Source of the DNA: Fratercula arctica
Taxonomy: Eukaryota > Chordata > Aves > Charadriiformes > Alcidae
Reading direction: 5' to 3'
DNA: 64,000 nucleotides
NCBI GenBank assembly: GCA_947846985.1
Contig: CANTUZ010000008.1
Location: 24,199,352-24,263,351, forward strand
The notes beneath the pieces were generated by a model. That model was not told the DNA's origin, did no database searches, and saw only the letters and a program-made list of their open reading frames with translations. The position numbers and the translations under genes were made by a program. This document shows positions 39,804 to 51,700 of the stretch, piece after piece (position 1 is the first letter of the stretch; each line of letters begins with the position of its first letter).

Positions 39804-40145
39804 ATCACAGAATGGTTTAGGTTGGAAGGGACCTTAAAGATCATCTAGTTCCAGCCCCCCTGCCATGGGCAGGGACACCTCCTACTAGACCAGGCTGTTC
39901 AAAGCCCCATCCAGCCTGGCCTTGAACACCTCTAGGGATGGGGCATTGACAACTTCCCTGGGCAACCTGTTCCAGTGCCTCACTACCCTTACAGTAAAGA
40001 ATTTTTTCCTGATATCCAATCTAAATCTGCCCTCTCTCAACTTGAGGCCGTTACCCCATGTCCTATCATAATGCTCCCTGATAAAGAGTCCCTCCCCATC
40101 CTTGCTTTAGGCTCCCTTTAGGAACTGGAAGGCTGCTATACTATA
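39804..40145 (-). mobile_element. CR1 LINE 3' UTR fragment
   Basis: The + strand begins 'tcacagaatggtttaggttg' and continues through 'gaagggaccttaaagatcat', 'catccagcctggccttgaac' and 'ttccctgggcaacctgttcc' to 'ggaactggaaggctgctata'. This is the reverse complement of a CR1 3' region. The right edge is approximate, because homology fades after 40,140. The short fragment has no open reading frame. Confidence 0.93.
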
Positions 40146-43100
40146 TATCCTATGCCTTCCTCTGTTTTGACTTGATCCCAAGTAGAGAAAGTGGGTATAA
40201 AAAAAGGAACTGATGTTTTTCAGTTATGAAGAGCACAATCTATTGATGTATTTTAGTGCTAGAAGCAGTTTTTTTACAAAATCAGAAACTTTCTCTCTTA
40301 AGGTGCTTGATTCTTTTCTACGAATGGGCCATAGTCAGAAAAATCTTTAATGAAGCAAATAGTCCTTGTCCCCGGTTATGTACTGGTTGTATTTTATGTA
40401 GCTATGATCACATTAAATGCTTTGACAGTGATATCGGTAAATCACCCTTCTCTTTTTCCCCTCACGCTAGTATTAGAGGCTTAGAAGTGACCTTGGCTTA
40501 GTCTGTCACTTCTATTTTTTTTCATTTCAATAGATCCTCTGTCTTTTTACAGAGAGTGGCTGTTGCTGATGTTAGCAATAAGGCCAAGATGTTTTATTCA
40601 TTTATGATGTTATAGCCCCAATATGTGACCACACTAGGCTCCTTCATAGCACATTATTGAAATTAATGGCAAAAATAATCAGTTCTTTTGATCATAAAAT
40701 AGCAGCGTTTCATTTGTGTTATTGAAAGAGACCTCAGAGGTAATCTCTTTATTTTGTTTGTGATTGAAAAATTTTACAGAGTGTAATACATCTGGACATA
40801 AATTTGAGCAAGACTGGCTTAAAACTAGAAATGTTCCTGAAGTACACCCAATCAGGATTCAAAAATGAGATGAACTTCTAAATTAAAGCAAGATACAATG
40901 GGAAGGAGCATCACAACTTTCCTTTAAAAAATAAAACAAAAAAAAACCCAAACAAAACACCTAAATTGCTATATAAAATGTATGGAAAGTAGAAGTATTC
41001 CTGAAGGAAAGAGAGAAGCAAGTTATTACAAAGGTTCACAAGGCAAAAAGATATTCTCTGTACAGTCAGCCACTAGGGAAGTGTGTTCTAAGGATGCTGC
41101 ATCCTTGGACCTGTGCTGGAATGAAACTGTCTTGTCAGCGTATAATATGGGTGTAGTGCATCTTTTGTAGTTGTAGAAAACCAGCTAAAACCTTACATTT
41201 CTCAGACATCTAATAAATTTTAACAGGCTTGCTATTCTAGGAGACCTTTTGTCCTGTTCATGTTTAATCTCGGTTCCTGTTTTATTCCTTGGTTTACCTT
41301 CTTACATTGAGGCTGCCAGTCTCGTGCTCTGAACACTGCATGTAAAGACTGGATTGAAGACATTATGGTAGTTTGGTCTCTATGCAATAATACAAATCCA
41401 TTGCAAACTCTCAGTCAATGTTTTCTACCAATCTTAGTAATGTCTGACATGTCAAGTAGCTTAGTTGTCATGGTTTCAGAACAGTAGACTAAAGAAAAAG
41501 ATGAATTGACCTCCACTTCAAGAATTCTGTAGCTGTAATGAAATGTCACCTTAAAATCAGCTAAAAGCAAAGTTTCTAATCAATAAACCTTTAATCTTCA
41601 CTCTTCATCACTTTTCTTTGTTGTCTTCTCTCTGTTCCAAGTATAAACACTACAACAGGGAGGCTTTTCTGACTGACCTCTCCAATCCATATCAACTGGT
41701 GTAGTAATTGTTGGTTAAGCTGTCTCCCTTGGGGCTCCCACCACGGGCATGGAGCAAAGCACAGTATTGCCCGGCAGTGTGCTCTCCTAATGCAGCTCAA
41801 AATGCTCTAGAATTTGGTTTATAAAATGGAGAGAAGGATTAGGAAAGTTGGTCAGAAAGGACATGGCAAAGACCTTATCTCTTCAAATGTCTATCAGACT
41901 AGAGTAAAAGATGAGAGGGGATAAACTATAAGGAACCAAAAGGAGTTTAACTGCCATTGTCTCACCTTTGTGAACTTTTTTCTTGAATAAGAAGCTGGTA
42001 GATGTCAGAACTACACTTTGCGTCAGCAGTATTAGCCTTATACCACACGCTTTTCAGTCTTTTTCTTGTCAATACAAAAAGTCTATGTTCTATAAATAGC
42101 GATTCCAGATTTTGTCCCACACAGTGTCTCCCACGCAGAAATATGAAGTTAGCATTCTACAGAATACTTGCTATATATAAATAATTGCCCATTCTTTGTA
42201 TCTATGGGGAGGCAGGAAGAAGTGGAATTGGGGTCTTTACCCCAAGACAGCAAAAAGGGAAAAAGCTTTTAAATATGCTGTTTCTTCAAAGCACAGAAGC
42301 GTCTTCAGTTTCTATCCCTGAGAACTGTTGTCAGCATTAACTGGCAGACTTTTTTTTGATAGCTGAAAAAAACCCTTGTATTTCAGAAATTTTCACCAGA
42401 AGCACCTGACTAGGAGTCTATTGGAACAACTGCCTGGCAACTGCAGGCTGAGGTCTTAAAAGCAGACAATAATAACTTAAGAAACCCAACAAAATCCAAA
42501 CAAAGCAAACAACAAAACACACTAAACTTCCCCCCCTAAGTTGCCTGTTAGAATGATTAGAGACCTGATTCTGTATTGATCTGTTTTCTTGAACTTTATT
42601 CATTGACTTAAATGTTAATTTATTCTTCAACCCAGCAAAGATGTAGTCACCAGTATAGCACTTTGTAGGTAACAATATGTTTGGTTTAATGTTAATGCCA
42701 GACAGGACAGTATTCCGTGGATATAAAAGATCAAAATGTAGTGGTTTTAAAATTGAGGGTGAAATTAGGTCTTGGTTTGTTTTGGGAGAAAGGGGATTTT
42801 TGGATGGAGAGGAAAGAAATTTGAACTCTGGGGCATTCTGTAAGATGGTAACGTGTCTTCTGAAGTCAAAAGACTAGAGCTGACGGCTGATCTGGTTTAT
42901 CAAGGCACAGGATGGCTGGGCTCAAACTCCTGAAACGCTTTTTGAGAGGAGGGAAATATTTTTTTCTGTGTCAGTTTGTCTTACAAAAGCACTAGAAGGT
43001 TGCAGTATTTGAGTATAAAAGAACATTCAGAGTAACAGGTTTAGTTTGTTAGAGGATTTCTGAAGTATTAACACATCATAACATCCCTTTCCCTATCAGA

Positions 43101-46100
43101 TAGAAAGGATCTTAGCTCTACTTTGCCTTTCAATCCTACTTGCTCTGCATGATACTATTATTTTGCTGTATAGTTCTTCAACATGTTTAAAGTCTGAACT
43201 CATTACTAAGCATACAGCAGTCTGAAGAACTTTTTTTTCATATCACTAACCAGGGAATTCTTCATAAGTTTTAAACTTTGCTTTGTCCCAAATCCTTTAG
43301 CAACAAGGTAGATGTGTCGCTGTAATACAGGAGCACTAGAGGACAGATGCTTCAAGGCAAGGTGTGGCATTATGTTTCTGGAATAGTAAACTGAAAAAGC
43401 AAAGACAATTGCTCTTTGAGACTGAGCTTTATTAGATTACTTTGAAAATGCATGATGAAAAAAATAGGAAAAATTCTTAAAAAACAGGGAATATAGTTGT
43501 ACATAAATTTCTATGCTTTTACTAAATGGATTACTTGCACTAATGACAGGAATGGCAATATCTCTGTAACAGGAACCAGTGATCTCTGGTATTTCTGTAT
43601 AACCAAGAGCAGGCAGGAATGTAAGAAAACTAGAAGATGCCTCTCGTCTTCTGGGAATTCTCCATAAATGGAAATCTACTAGAAAGTGCCCCTTGTCTTC
43701 TGTGCTTATAGATCCTGGCTACAGGGAGTGTTCTGTTTCTCTTTGCTCTTAGTAGAAAACTGTTTCACAAGTATTTCTGCCAGGTGTAGTCACTTCCACT
43801 TTCTAAATAAAAACTGTGTGTGTTCTAGTAATGTGCTCTGTATGCATTTGCTATGGTTGATGGTCTCATCAGAAAGGACGGTACTTAAAATGGAATGAAA
43901 ACGATGACAGCCAAAAGAAGGGAAAGGTTAAGAAAGAAATTTAGATACAACTAAGAATATGATGATGAATGAATAATGATTTCTTCCTCACCTTTGGGGA
44001 ACTGTGCAAAAGCAGTGTCTTCTAGAGGATCGTTTGTGAGTGTAAAAAGGTGGAGTTAAATTCATGGCATGCAGTGAGCAATTTACCTTCTCTGGAAATG
44101 AAGAAAAAGGTGGAGGTGAGAGTAATGAAGAGATAGTAGGGATGATTATTTATTCAAGTGTAGTATTAATACTCTTGTATTAATTGTGCCTGCTGTGTAT
44201 TTACTAGCTCTGCACGGTAAAACCAGAAGCACAGGTCTAACCTGAAGACAGAATCAGCCCATAAAGGAGCCTTCCACTACAGTAGTAAAGGGTGATGGAG
44301 CTTTTTCAGCTAGTGGTCTGACATCGCATAGCGTCTATGGAGCTGTTTCAGTAGGGAAGGATAAGCAGAAATACAGAAACACCTTCTGGACAAAATACAC
44401 ATACTCTGTGCCAAATGGAAGAGTTATGTTATACAACAGTATCTTGTTGTTAAAAGGAATCCCAGTTCTCTGCCCACTTCTTAGTGGTTAATTTGTCACC
44501 AATTAATAGCTTAGTGGCCTGTAAATTGAAAGCTAGATATAACAGGAGAGTAAATATAGAAACATATAATTCATTTGTTTACATTCCGTAATATGATCTC
44601 AGTAGCTGCTCTTTGTCTATTTGTTAGTCATGCTGAGAACTAGACAAGCTAGTAAAGAAAAATCATGTTTTCACTGGAAGGGTGTTTCCATTAACAGCAA
44701 AGTCTGTTTTAGGCTCTCATGCCTCTGTCCATGATTCTGTGAGATATAGCAGTGCAATGTAAGCAATGGAATCACTCAGTCTCTTCTGCCACAGAAAATA
44801 CTTTCCCTCATTTACAGTAAGCTTGACTTTGATTAGAAGTATAATCCCAAGCCTGTACACTTTGATTTTTTTCCCATGTTGAGGCAGGGGGGTGTAATAC
44901 CATATAGGGATACGTGGCTACGCTCACAGGCTGCCTAGACTGATTGACTCTGTGTTCTGCATCAAGGCCAGACAGCAGTGACGCCACCGCTTCCGTTTGA
45001 CACTGGTGACTAAACTTGGTGGGAGCGGAGCAGGGTGCCCAGTGCTGAGTCAGGAAAAAAACAGGCTGCTTCACCTTTCTTGGCCCAAATGATGGCAGAA
45101 AGCAGATATGCATGAAACAGCTGTTGAAAAAGTGATTATCTTCTTGAAGACAGGAAATGGTTTCAAAAAAGACTTCCCCAGGGATGAGTAACCCCTGACT
45201 CTATGTAATAAAGTCTGAGTTATGCCTGTCTTTTAGCAATTCGCTGATGACAAGCAGTAGTGCTGCACAGACAATCCTTAGGAAGCCAAAATTTATCATT
45301 TGGTAAACCAATTCTAATATCTTAAAAATAACTTATCCTTCACTGTTTGTATAATGTTGTAAAGCTATACAATCAAGTAGAGAAAATAAATCCTCCTTTT
45401 CCCTAAGCTACTGACTTAATGATCAAAGTACACAAAACACTTTTTTCCTTTAGTTTATTGCCCTGTCTAGTTGCTAGAATTTGGGAACTTATTAACCCAT
45501 CTGCAGTTTTGCTTTGATCAGGTCTGTAGTACAATAGCTGTGTGAGAGTAGTCAGTAAATAATAAATTTAATCTTATTAATGATTTTTTTTTTTTTTAAA
45601 TCTATGAAGAGGCAGCAAAGTTAGGAAAATTAGCAACAAGTATCAGGTCTAGGTATAGGAACTCTTCTATTCTTGATAGAATAAGAATTTTTGACTTGGC
45701 TTCCTTAAGGAATTATTATTATCACTTGGTAGCAAGAACAAGTGACTGGAACACAGGATTACCTGGTTCTTCTTGCTGGCTCTGCCACGGGTCTACTGCA
45801 ACAAAAGAATTATCATCTGTATTCTGCTGTTTGTCAAGTTGTGATATACTTACTGCAGACAGGAAAGTTGTGAGAATGAATAAATTGAAATGTTTGGGGG
45901 TTTCTTCCTTGTAGACTATGAGGCTGATGCAAAACCTACCTTAAAACAAATATATATTTTGGATTAAAAATATGTATTGGTTACTGCTTACAGTGGAGTA
46001 ACAGTGCCGCAGGGCTCTGCAAGAATTGAGGCGATGCATGTACTTCTAGATGGGAGTAAACGGTTCAGATATAAAGCATTTTTAAAATGGAAAGCTAACT

Positions 46101-47870
46101 CTCAACCCCTTTTCAATGGAAACAATTTTTTTTTATTTTTATTTTAACAGCAGGTAATTTTTAAAAATTTTTTTTTATTTTAACAGCAGGTAAGTAGCAG
46201 TAGGCTTGTCAAGAATCCATGGTGTACAATATTGCTGACATATTTGACATCCAGTTTCTAAAATGTTGCTATTATTCTGCCTCTTACTCTATTGTATTTT
46301 CTGTTGGCTTCAAGACTAATTTAGCTTACGTGTTAATATAAAGTCTGACTGTATTAAGATACAACAATGCTGACGTTCTTAATTCAAAGCAGCTTTATTC
46401 ATTTAGCAAGAAATTCAAATTATCACTCAGTAACAATGCTCAGTTCTTCCTCTTGAGATCCTTTATACATTACACACCTTTTTTTTCTTGAAAACCTGAA
46501 TACCATGGTATCAGTAAATGTAAGCTGATAGGACATTACTTAAAAAAAAAACCCAAGAGTGACTGTAAATTTGCACTATGAGGGAAAACAGGAAACTGAT
46601 ACTAATTCTGAGATGTGATTCATTAGTGGGTGATGAAGAAAGCACTTTTTTTTTTTTTTGCTGTGAAAAGGTCCTTAGGTTCTATGAAGAATAATCCATT
46701 AAAATGAAAAGAAGGCAGACAATGTTAAATGAACCTAGGTCAAAGTTTTAATATACTGATTTGTCTACATTGAATTAAGCAAGTTACACCAAAACTTCAA
46801 GAATACTTAATGATTATGAAATCATGTCTCTCTTGTTCAGTAGGTTAAGTAACAGTTCTACAAACATAACACTTCTGAGTGCATTAAGTTGCCTACCAGT
46901 GTTGCCGATTAGTTACTGTCTGCCATGATGATTGCTCTCCATTGAAAACATTCTCAGTATGTGCCGTCTAATTTTGCTCATTCTGCATCTTGTTACCTCT
47001 ACCTGACGCACCTGATTTTTAGAACTGAACGTGCAAAAGTTACTTAGCGTAAATTTAACAGATTTGTCTTGTAGAATAGAAGGCCAAAATTTCACCAGTG
47101 GTTCCCACACCCCGTTCAAAAGTTTTGGGGGAGTTATACCAGTATTTTAGAAAGACATTTCAACTGATGTGATTTCCACTCTTTAATTAAACAAGTCATG
47201 ACTTAACAATATCTTTAAGGTAGGATTTTCAACTTCTTGTTGCAGCTGCTGTTGTACTAGAATTAATCACTGAAGTTAAGAAGGCCTCAGCATAATCTTT
47301 CCTCAACATGACATGTTTTCTGAGGCTTTTTCTTGTATAACTTTGTGAGTTTTCATATGCTTATTTTACAAGTTATTTTCTTTCAGGATTCCCTTTACTT
47401 GGAATCTGTCCCTCATTAAATATATATGGGATATTTTTAACTTGTATTTAGGGTTTAAAGTATCATTATACATTCTTTTACTTTTTATCATGCTCACATG
47501 AGAAAAGCAAAGCTGAAAGTTTAGACTTCTGGTGGCAAAGTGTGAAACGGATTACATGGTAACAGCATTGGGTTTTATGAAATAAGATTCTGAATTAATA
47601 TGAATTAATTCCACTTTATAGGTGTTCCAGCATGTTTTCCTTTTCCTGAAACACTGCTATACTAAGCAAATGTTGGACTCCGCTGTAGGCTGATGCAGGT
47701 AAAGCTATGAGGGATTTGATGGCAGCCTACCATGATGACAGTGCTAAAATCTCCTTATTAGTGACAGATAATACAAGGGCCAGAAACTGTGAGTGAAGAG
47801 TTTCGAGCTGGACGCTGGACACCTCTTCTCCAGATGGGTAGTGCAGTGGTAAAACTGGAGGTGAGCTCTC
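40146..47870. other. Intergenic region between ZC3H15 and ITGAV, no gene supported
   Basis: AT-rich DNA with short unrecognised reading frames, the longest 101 codons on the minus strand at 44,808-45,113. It has a T14 run at about 45,584 and the duplicated splice-site-like motif at 46,136-46,195. I saw no known gene, RNA gene or large repeat. Confidence 0.6.
46136..46195 (+). repeat. Duplicated motif resembling joined splice sites
   Basis: A 22-base sequence ending 'attttaacagcaggtaa' occurs at 46,136-46,157 and again at 46,172-46,193. Each copy has a pyrimidine-rich tract, then 'aacag', then 'caggtaa'. The second copy continues as 'gtaagt', a consensus 5' splice site directly after a 3' splice-site-like sequence. 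It lies outside both annotated genes. Confidence 0.6.
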
Positions 47871-47872
47871 CA

Positions 47873-48089
47873 TCAGGGAGGTTCACAGCCCTGCACCTGC
47901 TGCTTGGCATCCCCCTCACTGGCAGAGGTGACCCTGGGATTTTGAAGGACTTCATTTAATATCCTATTAGTTTGAAAATCACTGTTGTTTTCCTCCATGG
48001 ATGAATCCACAGTGGCACTCGCTTCACTCTTTGCTTGTGTCAGCAGCTTTCCCGAAACAGTCTCCAAGACTCCGTTAAGAAGGGCTTCA
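47873..48089 (-). other. Coding-like minus-strand stretch upstream of ITGAV, unassigned
   Basis: On the minus strand, codons are open from just after a stop at about 48,101 to the stop at 47,873-47,875. They encode 'EALLNGVLETVSGKLL', 'TQAKSEASATVDSSMEENN' and 'SDFQTNRILNEVLQNP'. The composition is protein-like, and the first part could form an amphipathic helix. 'actttctcag' at about 48,090-48,099 could be a weak splice acceptor and 'cagcag|gtgcag' at about 47,900 a weak donor. It lies about 550 bases upstream of the ITGAV start codon in divergent orientation. I do not recognise the protein. It may be a chance frame, an exon of a divergent transcript or a gene relic. Confidence 0.25.
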
Positions 48090-48499
48090 CTGAGAAAGTC
48101 TTACCAAGGAAGACTTTGTAAGACAAAGTGTCGATATGTCCCCCTCTTCTTATTTCTGGCACTTTTTAATAGTGCTTTACCCCTCCGAGGGTTCGGGTCC
48201 CAGCAGAAATTTAAGTTTTAAGACTCAGGTGCCTTAACCAAGGGCAGATCGCAGGGCAAATATTTCCCTGCCCGCCCCCCCTCAGCTGCAATTTCATCGC
48301 CCCCCAGGTTCAGCCGCTCCCCCAGCGGGGCTGGGCCGGGCCCTGCCGGCTCCCGGCGGAAGGGCAAGGCGCGCGGGCGGGCGGGCGCGGCGGCCCCGGC
48401 CCGGTGCGGAGCAGGGCCCGCCTCCGGCACCACATGATGCTGCTTCTCCTTCCTGCCGCCCCTGTCCCGAGGAGAAAAGGGAACTGGGCGCAGGGCGGG

Positions 48500-48528
48500 A
48501 GGAAGTGATCCCGCTTTCCCGCCCCGCC
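48500..48528 (+). promoter_or_regulatory. ETS, E2F-like and GC-box motifs
   Basis: Within 29 bases, about 110-140 bases before the ITGAV ATG, lie 'aggaagtg' (ETS core), 'tttcccgc' (E2F consensus TTTSSCGC) and 'gccccgcc' (Sp/KLF GC box on the reverse strand). The motifs are directly visible. Their use is inferred from position. Confidence 0.45.
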
Positions 48529-48638
48529 GCGGGAAACGCGCGGCCCCTCCGCCTCCCCCCCTTTCCGCTGGGCCGGGCGCTGCCAGGGTAGAGCTGCGCG
48601 GCGTTGCGCGCCGCGCGGAGGCAGCGCGGGGCTGGGCC

Positions 48639-48790
48639 ATGGCGCGGCTGTGGCTGCTGGTGCTGTTGGGCGGCGCGCTGGCCCCGGGCAGCGCCTTCAA
48701 CCTGGACGTGGAGCACCCGGCCGTCTACTCCGGCCCCGCGGGCAGCTACTTCGGCTTCGCCGTGGACTTCTTCGCTCCCGACCCATCCTC
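48639..48790 (+). CDS. ITGAV: ITGAV coding exon 1
   Basis: Encodes residues 1-50 and two bases of codon 51: the signal peptide, then '[19 protein letters not shown]' and '[12 protein letters not shown]'. The ATG context is 'gggccatgg', which is strong. Donor 'cctc|gtaagt'. The leader is shorter than the arginine-rich leader of the human protein. Confidence 0.95.
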
Positions 48791-51700
48791 GTAAGTGTCC
48801 CGTCCCCTCCCGGGCGGCCAGAGCTGCCCCTCCCCGGGGCGGCGGGGGCCCGTCCCGGCGGCCCCTCGCTCCGCTTGTGGTGCGCTGGCGGCGGGGCTGT
48901 GGCCGAGGGTGGCGTTGTCCCGGCCGGCCCAGAGGAGGATGAGGATGGCGATATGGGGGCCGGCAGAACCCCGTGCCGGCAGCCGAGCTGCTACCGCTAG
49001 TTCACAGTGCGGGCTTGGGGGGGGGGGGAGAACTGACGCTAGGGCGGCTCTTGGATGAGAAGGATTAATTGATGGAGCCGTTCACTCCGGCCCCGCAGTG
49101 CTGCGATGGAGACAAGCCGTTCCGAGCCTGCCCCGGCAGGGCTGGTAGCCCCGGCGGCCGCCGTGCCCCGCCCTCAGCCGGGCCGGCACCAAGGGCGGGT
49201 GGAGGTCCCTGCAGCCGCACCCCGGCGTGGGAGCCACCCTGGGCACCCAACCCCGTCTCCATCTCCTCCCCGCACCGGGGCCTCTGCCTGCCCACACCTT
49301 TCTACCGGGAAGTTCAAAACCTGAATTTCGTGCGTCCGGCAGGCTCGGTAGCACGGCATAAAATGCACTGCTGAATTTTCTGAATTGCCTTATCAGTCTG
49401 CGGTTTAAGTAAATAATGATGCTGATAAATGCCACGTAGGCCATGAAGGTATGGCATTTTCCTTCCTGAGGCACTTGAGGTTTTGTCTCGTGAAATTTCA
49501 GAAGTTCTGCTGTTCTCCTTTTTGAATGCTCTTTGCAGAAGCGCTGTGTGTGACCTGCGCTCTATCTGTGCGGGTCACAAAGCTGCTGAGGAGTCTAGAG
49601 GAGAAAATGTTCCGTGTAAATACCCTCTGCATCTGCTTCCTGAATACGGTCTCATTTCATGTGAAACGAAAATTAGGCAACGTCTAGTAGCTGGTGTGTT
49701 TCAGACTTTTGAATAGTTGTGTCATTAACTTCAAAGTCATGGTGTTGCCTTAATGAATTAGTCTCTATTTCTCAACTGCGGGCTACATTAAGATCCAGCT
49801 TTTGTCGCTTTTTTTCCCTCCTTCCCCATCTTAAGAAAGGGCTGTAAAGCTGGAAAAGCTGCTGGCTTTCATCATGCTGAGGGGATTTTCTCTCCCCCTC
49901 TCTCTCAGTCTTTATCTCATAAAACTTCATAAACAGGTTCTATAACTATTGAGCAAGCTTTTTTGCAGTACATCATCCAGCCTTGTTTGCTTTTCTTTAT
50001 TGCCTACAAATACTAGAAGTCATCCTGTCTTAACTTGCATGTGTTGCAACATCTTTCTGTGCTATCTTAATCCTGTAAGTCTTAGTACTAGAAGAAAAAA
50101 GGTTCTATTTGTGTTCCTCCCTTTACTTTTAGTCAGCATGTGTGGCTGCAGAGTTGTCAGGAGACTGGTAAATGCATGTAGTAAACTTTCTTTCTTGCTT
50201 TGCGATAAGGAATTATGTGACCCAGCTCTCCTTGAAATTACTATTTGGAACCTTTCCATTATTTTTATAAAAACTATTGACCTCAAAGTCTGTGGCTGTA
50301 AAAGAAATAGTGTTGCCTTGTTTTTGTTTTTTCTAAACTTTGAACACTAGTGGTTTTCGGACAGCATGGAAGACTCCATATTTTTAAGCAAATTTTCTGC
50401 TCAATTTTTAGCTGTGACTAGATTTTTACCTGTTAGTCTGTATCTGTTAAGCTAAAGTCTAATACTGTACTTTATCTTAAATTTAAGCTCATAATAGAAA
50501 CAAAATAGCTATGCAACTTTTACAGGAACAGACTCATAACAGTGTTAAATTTTGAGTTTATGTCTATGGAGACTGATCTTTTTGCCTCCTGAAATAGCCA
50601 TAAATACATGTGTGCCATGTCCTCTAGACATAGGCCCCTGTCTTCCCCATCATTTAAGACTGATGAACACACCCACCCTGCAGACTGGAATGCCTGCGGA
50701 TTCCCTCAAGCTGTTGGAGGGGAAAGGAGGGTCGAGCTCAGCTATGGCTGCAGTTAAATGTTAGGTAGAAAATGGAGTGACCTGTTTTGCAGCATGATTA
50801 GCAAAAAGTGTTTAGTAAAGTAAGCCTTGTTGAGTGTCGTGTGTGTCACTTGGTTCGTACACCTTTGTTGTTGCTTTGGTGAATTTTTATTTTATCACTT
50901 GTTCTTTACATGAGTACTAGAGATGAAGTAAATTTAGTTATGCTAAAGCTATTTGGATTGTCTAGCCTGACAATCAAAGGAGTGTTAATAGTTCTTGGAT
51001 GCTTAAGCTGCTGTTTCATAGTCTATTTTGACCTGCTGGATACCAAAATAAAGCATATTTAGAAGTCCAGTATGAAAGACCTAATCCAGGAGTCAGAGCA
51101 GTAGTCTTGTATCAGAGTGCTCTGTGATGCCTGACAGAGGGTGTAACTACAGCACGAAGTGACTGAACGTAACTTTATAAAAACTGAAAAAGGCTTCTCA
51201 TACATGCCGTGTTTTGAAAGAATTGCATTTGATAGTCTGTCTTCCAGTGTACAAGTACATGGAAATACCAGTTTCTCTTTATTGTCCCGTGGCAAAGCAC
51301 TGGCAAGTGATTGTTCCTGTAAGTCCACCTGGGTGATCTGAACTGCTGGGGATGTCAATACACTCCCGGTCTTGGCAGTGTTGTGCTGGGGCAGGTGGTT
51401 GCATCATGTGGGAGATGGGCAGTATCAAAGTACAACTGGTATATTCCCATGGCAATAATGCATTTCCCTCTATGTTCCCCTTTTCCCAAAGTATGTGGAC
51501 TAGAGACTTCTTTGTATTTAGGTAATTTGTATATTATTATAAAATCTATGACAAAATCTGCTGATTTGGTCTATCATGATAAAAATGCATATTTTTTGTT
51601 TGTTTGTTTTGGGAAAAGAGGTGACTAAACCTTCATGGAGTCCCGTAATGATTCCTTTATTGGTAATCTTGTTAATAAACTTCATCATAAAGATTGTCTT

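Larger units (their letters stand above)
48240..49340 (+). promoter_or_regulatory. ITGAV: CpG-rich promoter of ITGAV
   Basis: A CpG- and G+C-rich island surrounds ITGAV exon 1 and the start of intron 1. There is no TATA box. Upstream of the ATG lie an ETS core ('aggaagtg', 48,500-48,507), an E2F-like 'tttcccgc' (48,515-48,522) and a GC box ('gccccgcc', 48,521-48,528). A G12 run lies at 49,017-49,028. Long reading frames on both strands here reflect base composition. Confidence 0.8.

Noticed and set aside
44808..45113. 101-codon minus-strand frame in the ZC3H15-ITGAV interval
   Set aside because: Mixed composition with no domain, splice signals or promoter. Not supported as a gene.
48218..49474. 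Long GC-rich frames on both strands around ITGAV exon 1
   Set aside because: Low-complexity Pro/Arg/Ala/Gly translations caused by the CpG island. Only the exon 1 frame matches a known protein and continues into exon 2.
49949..50350. 133-codon + strand frame in ITGAV intron 1
   Set aside because: Leu/Ser/Cys/Phe-rich translation of AT-rich intron with no ATG at its start and no recognisable domain.
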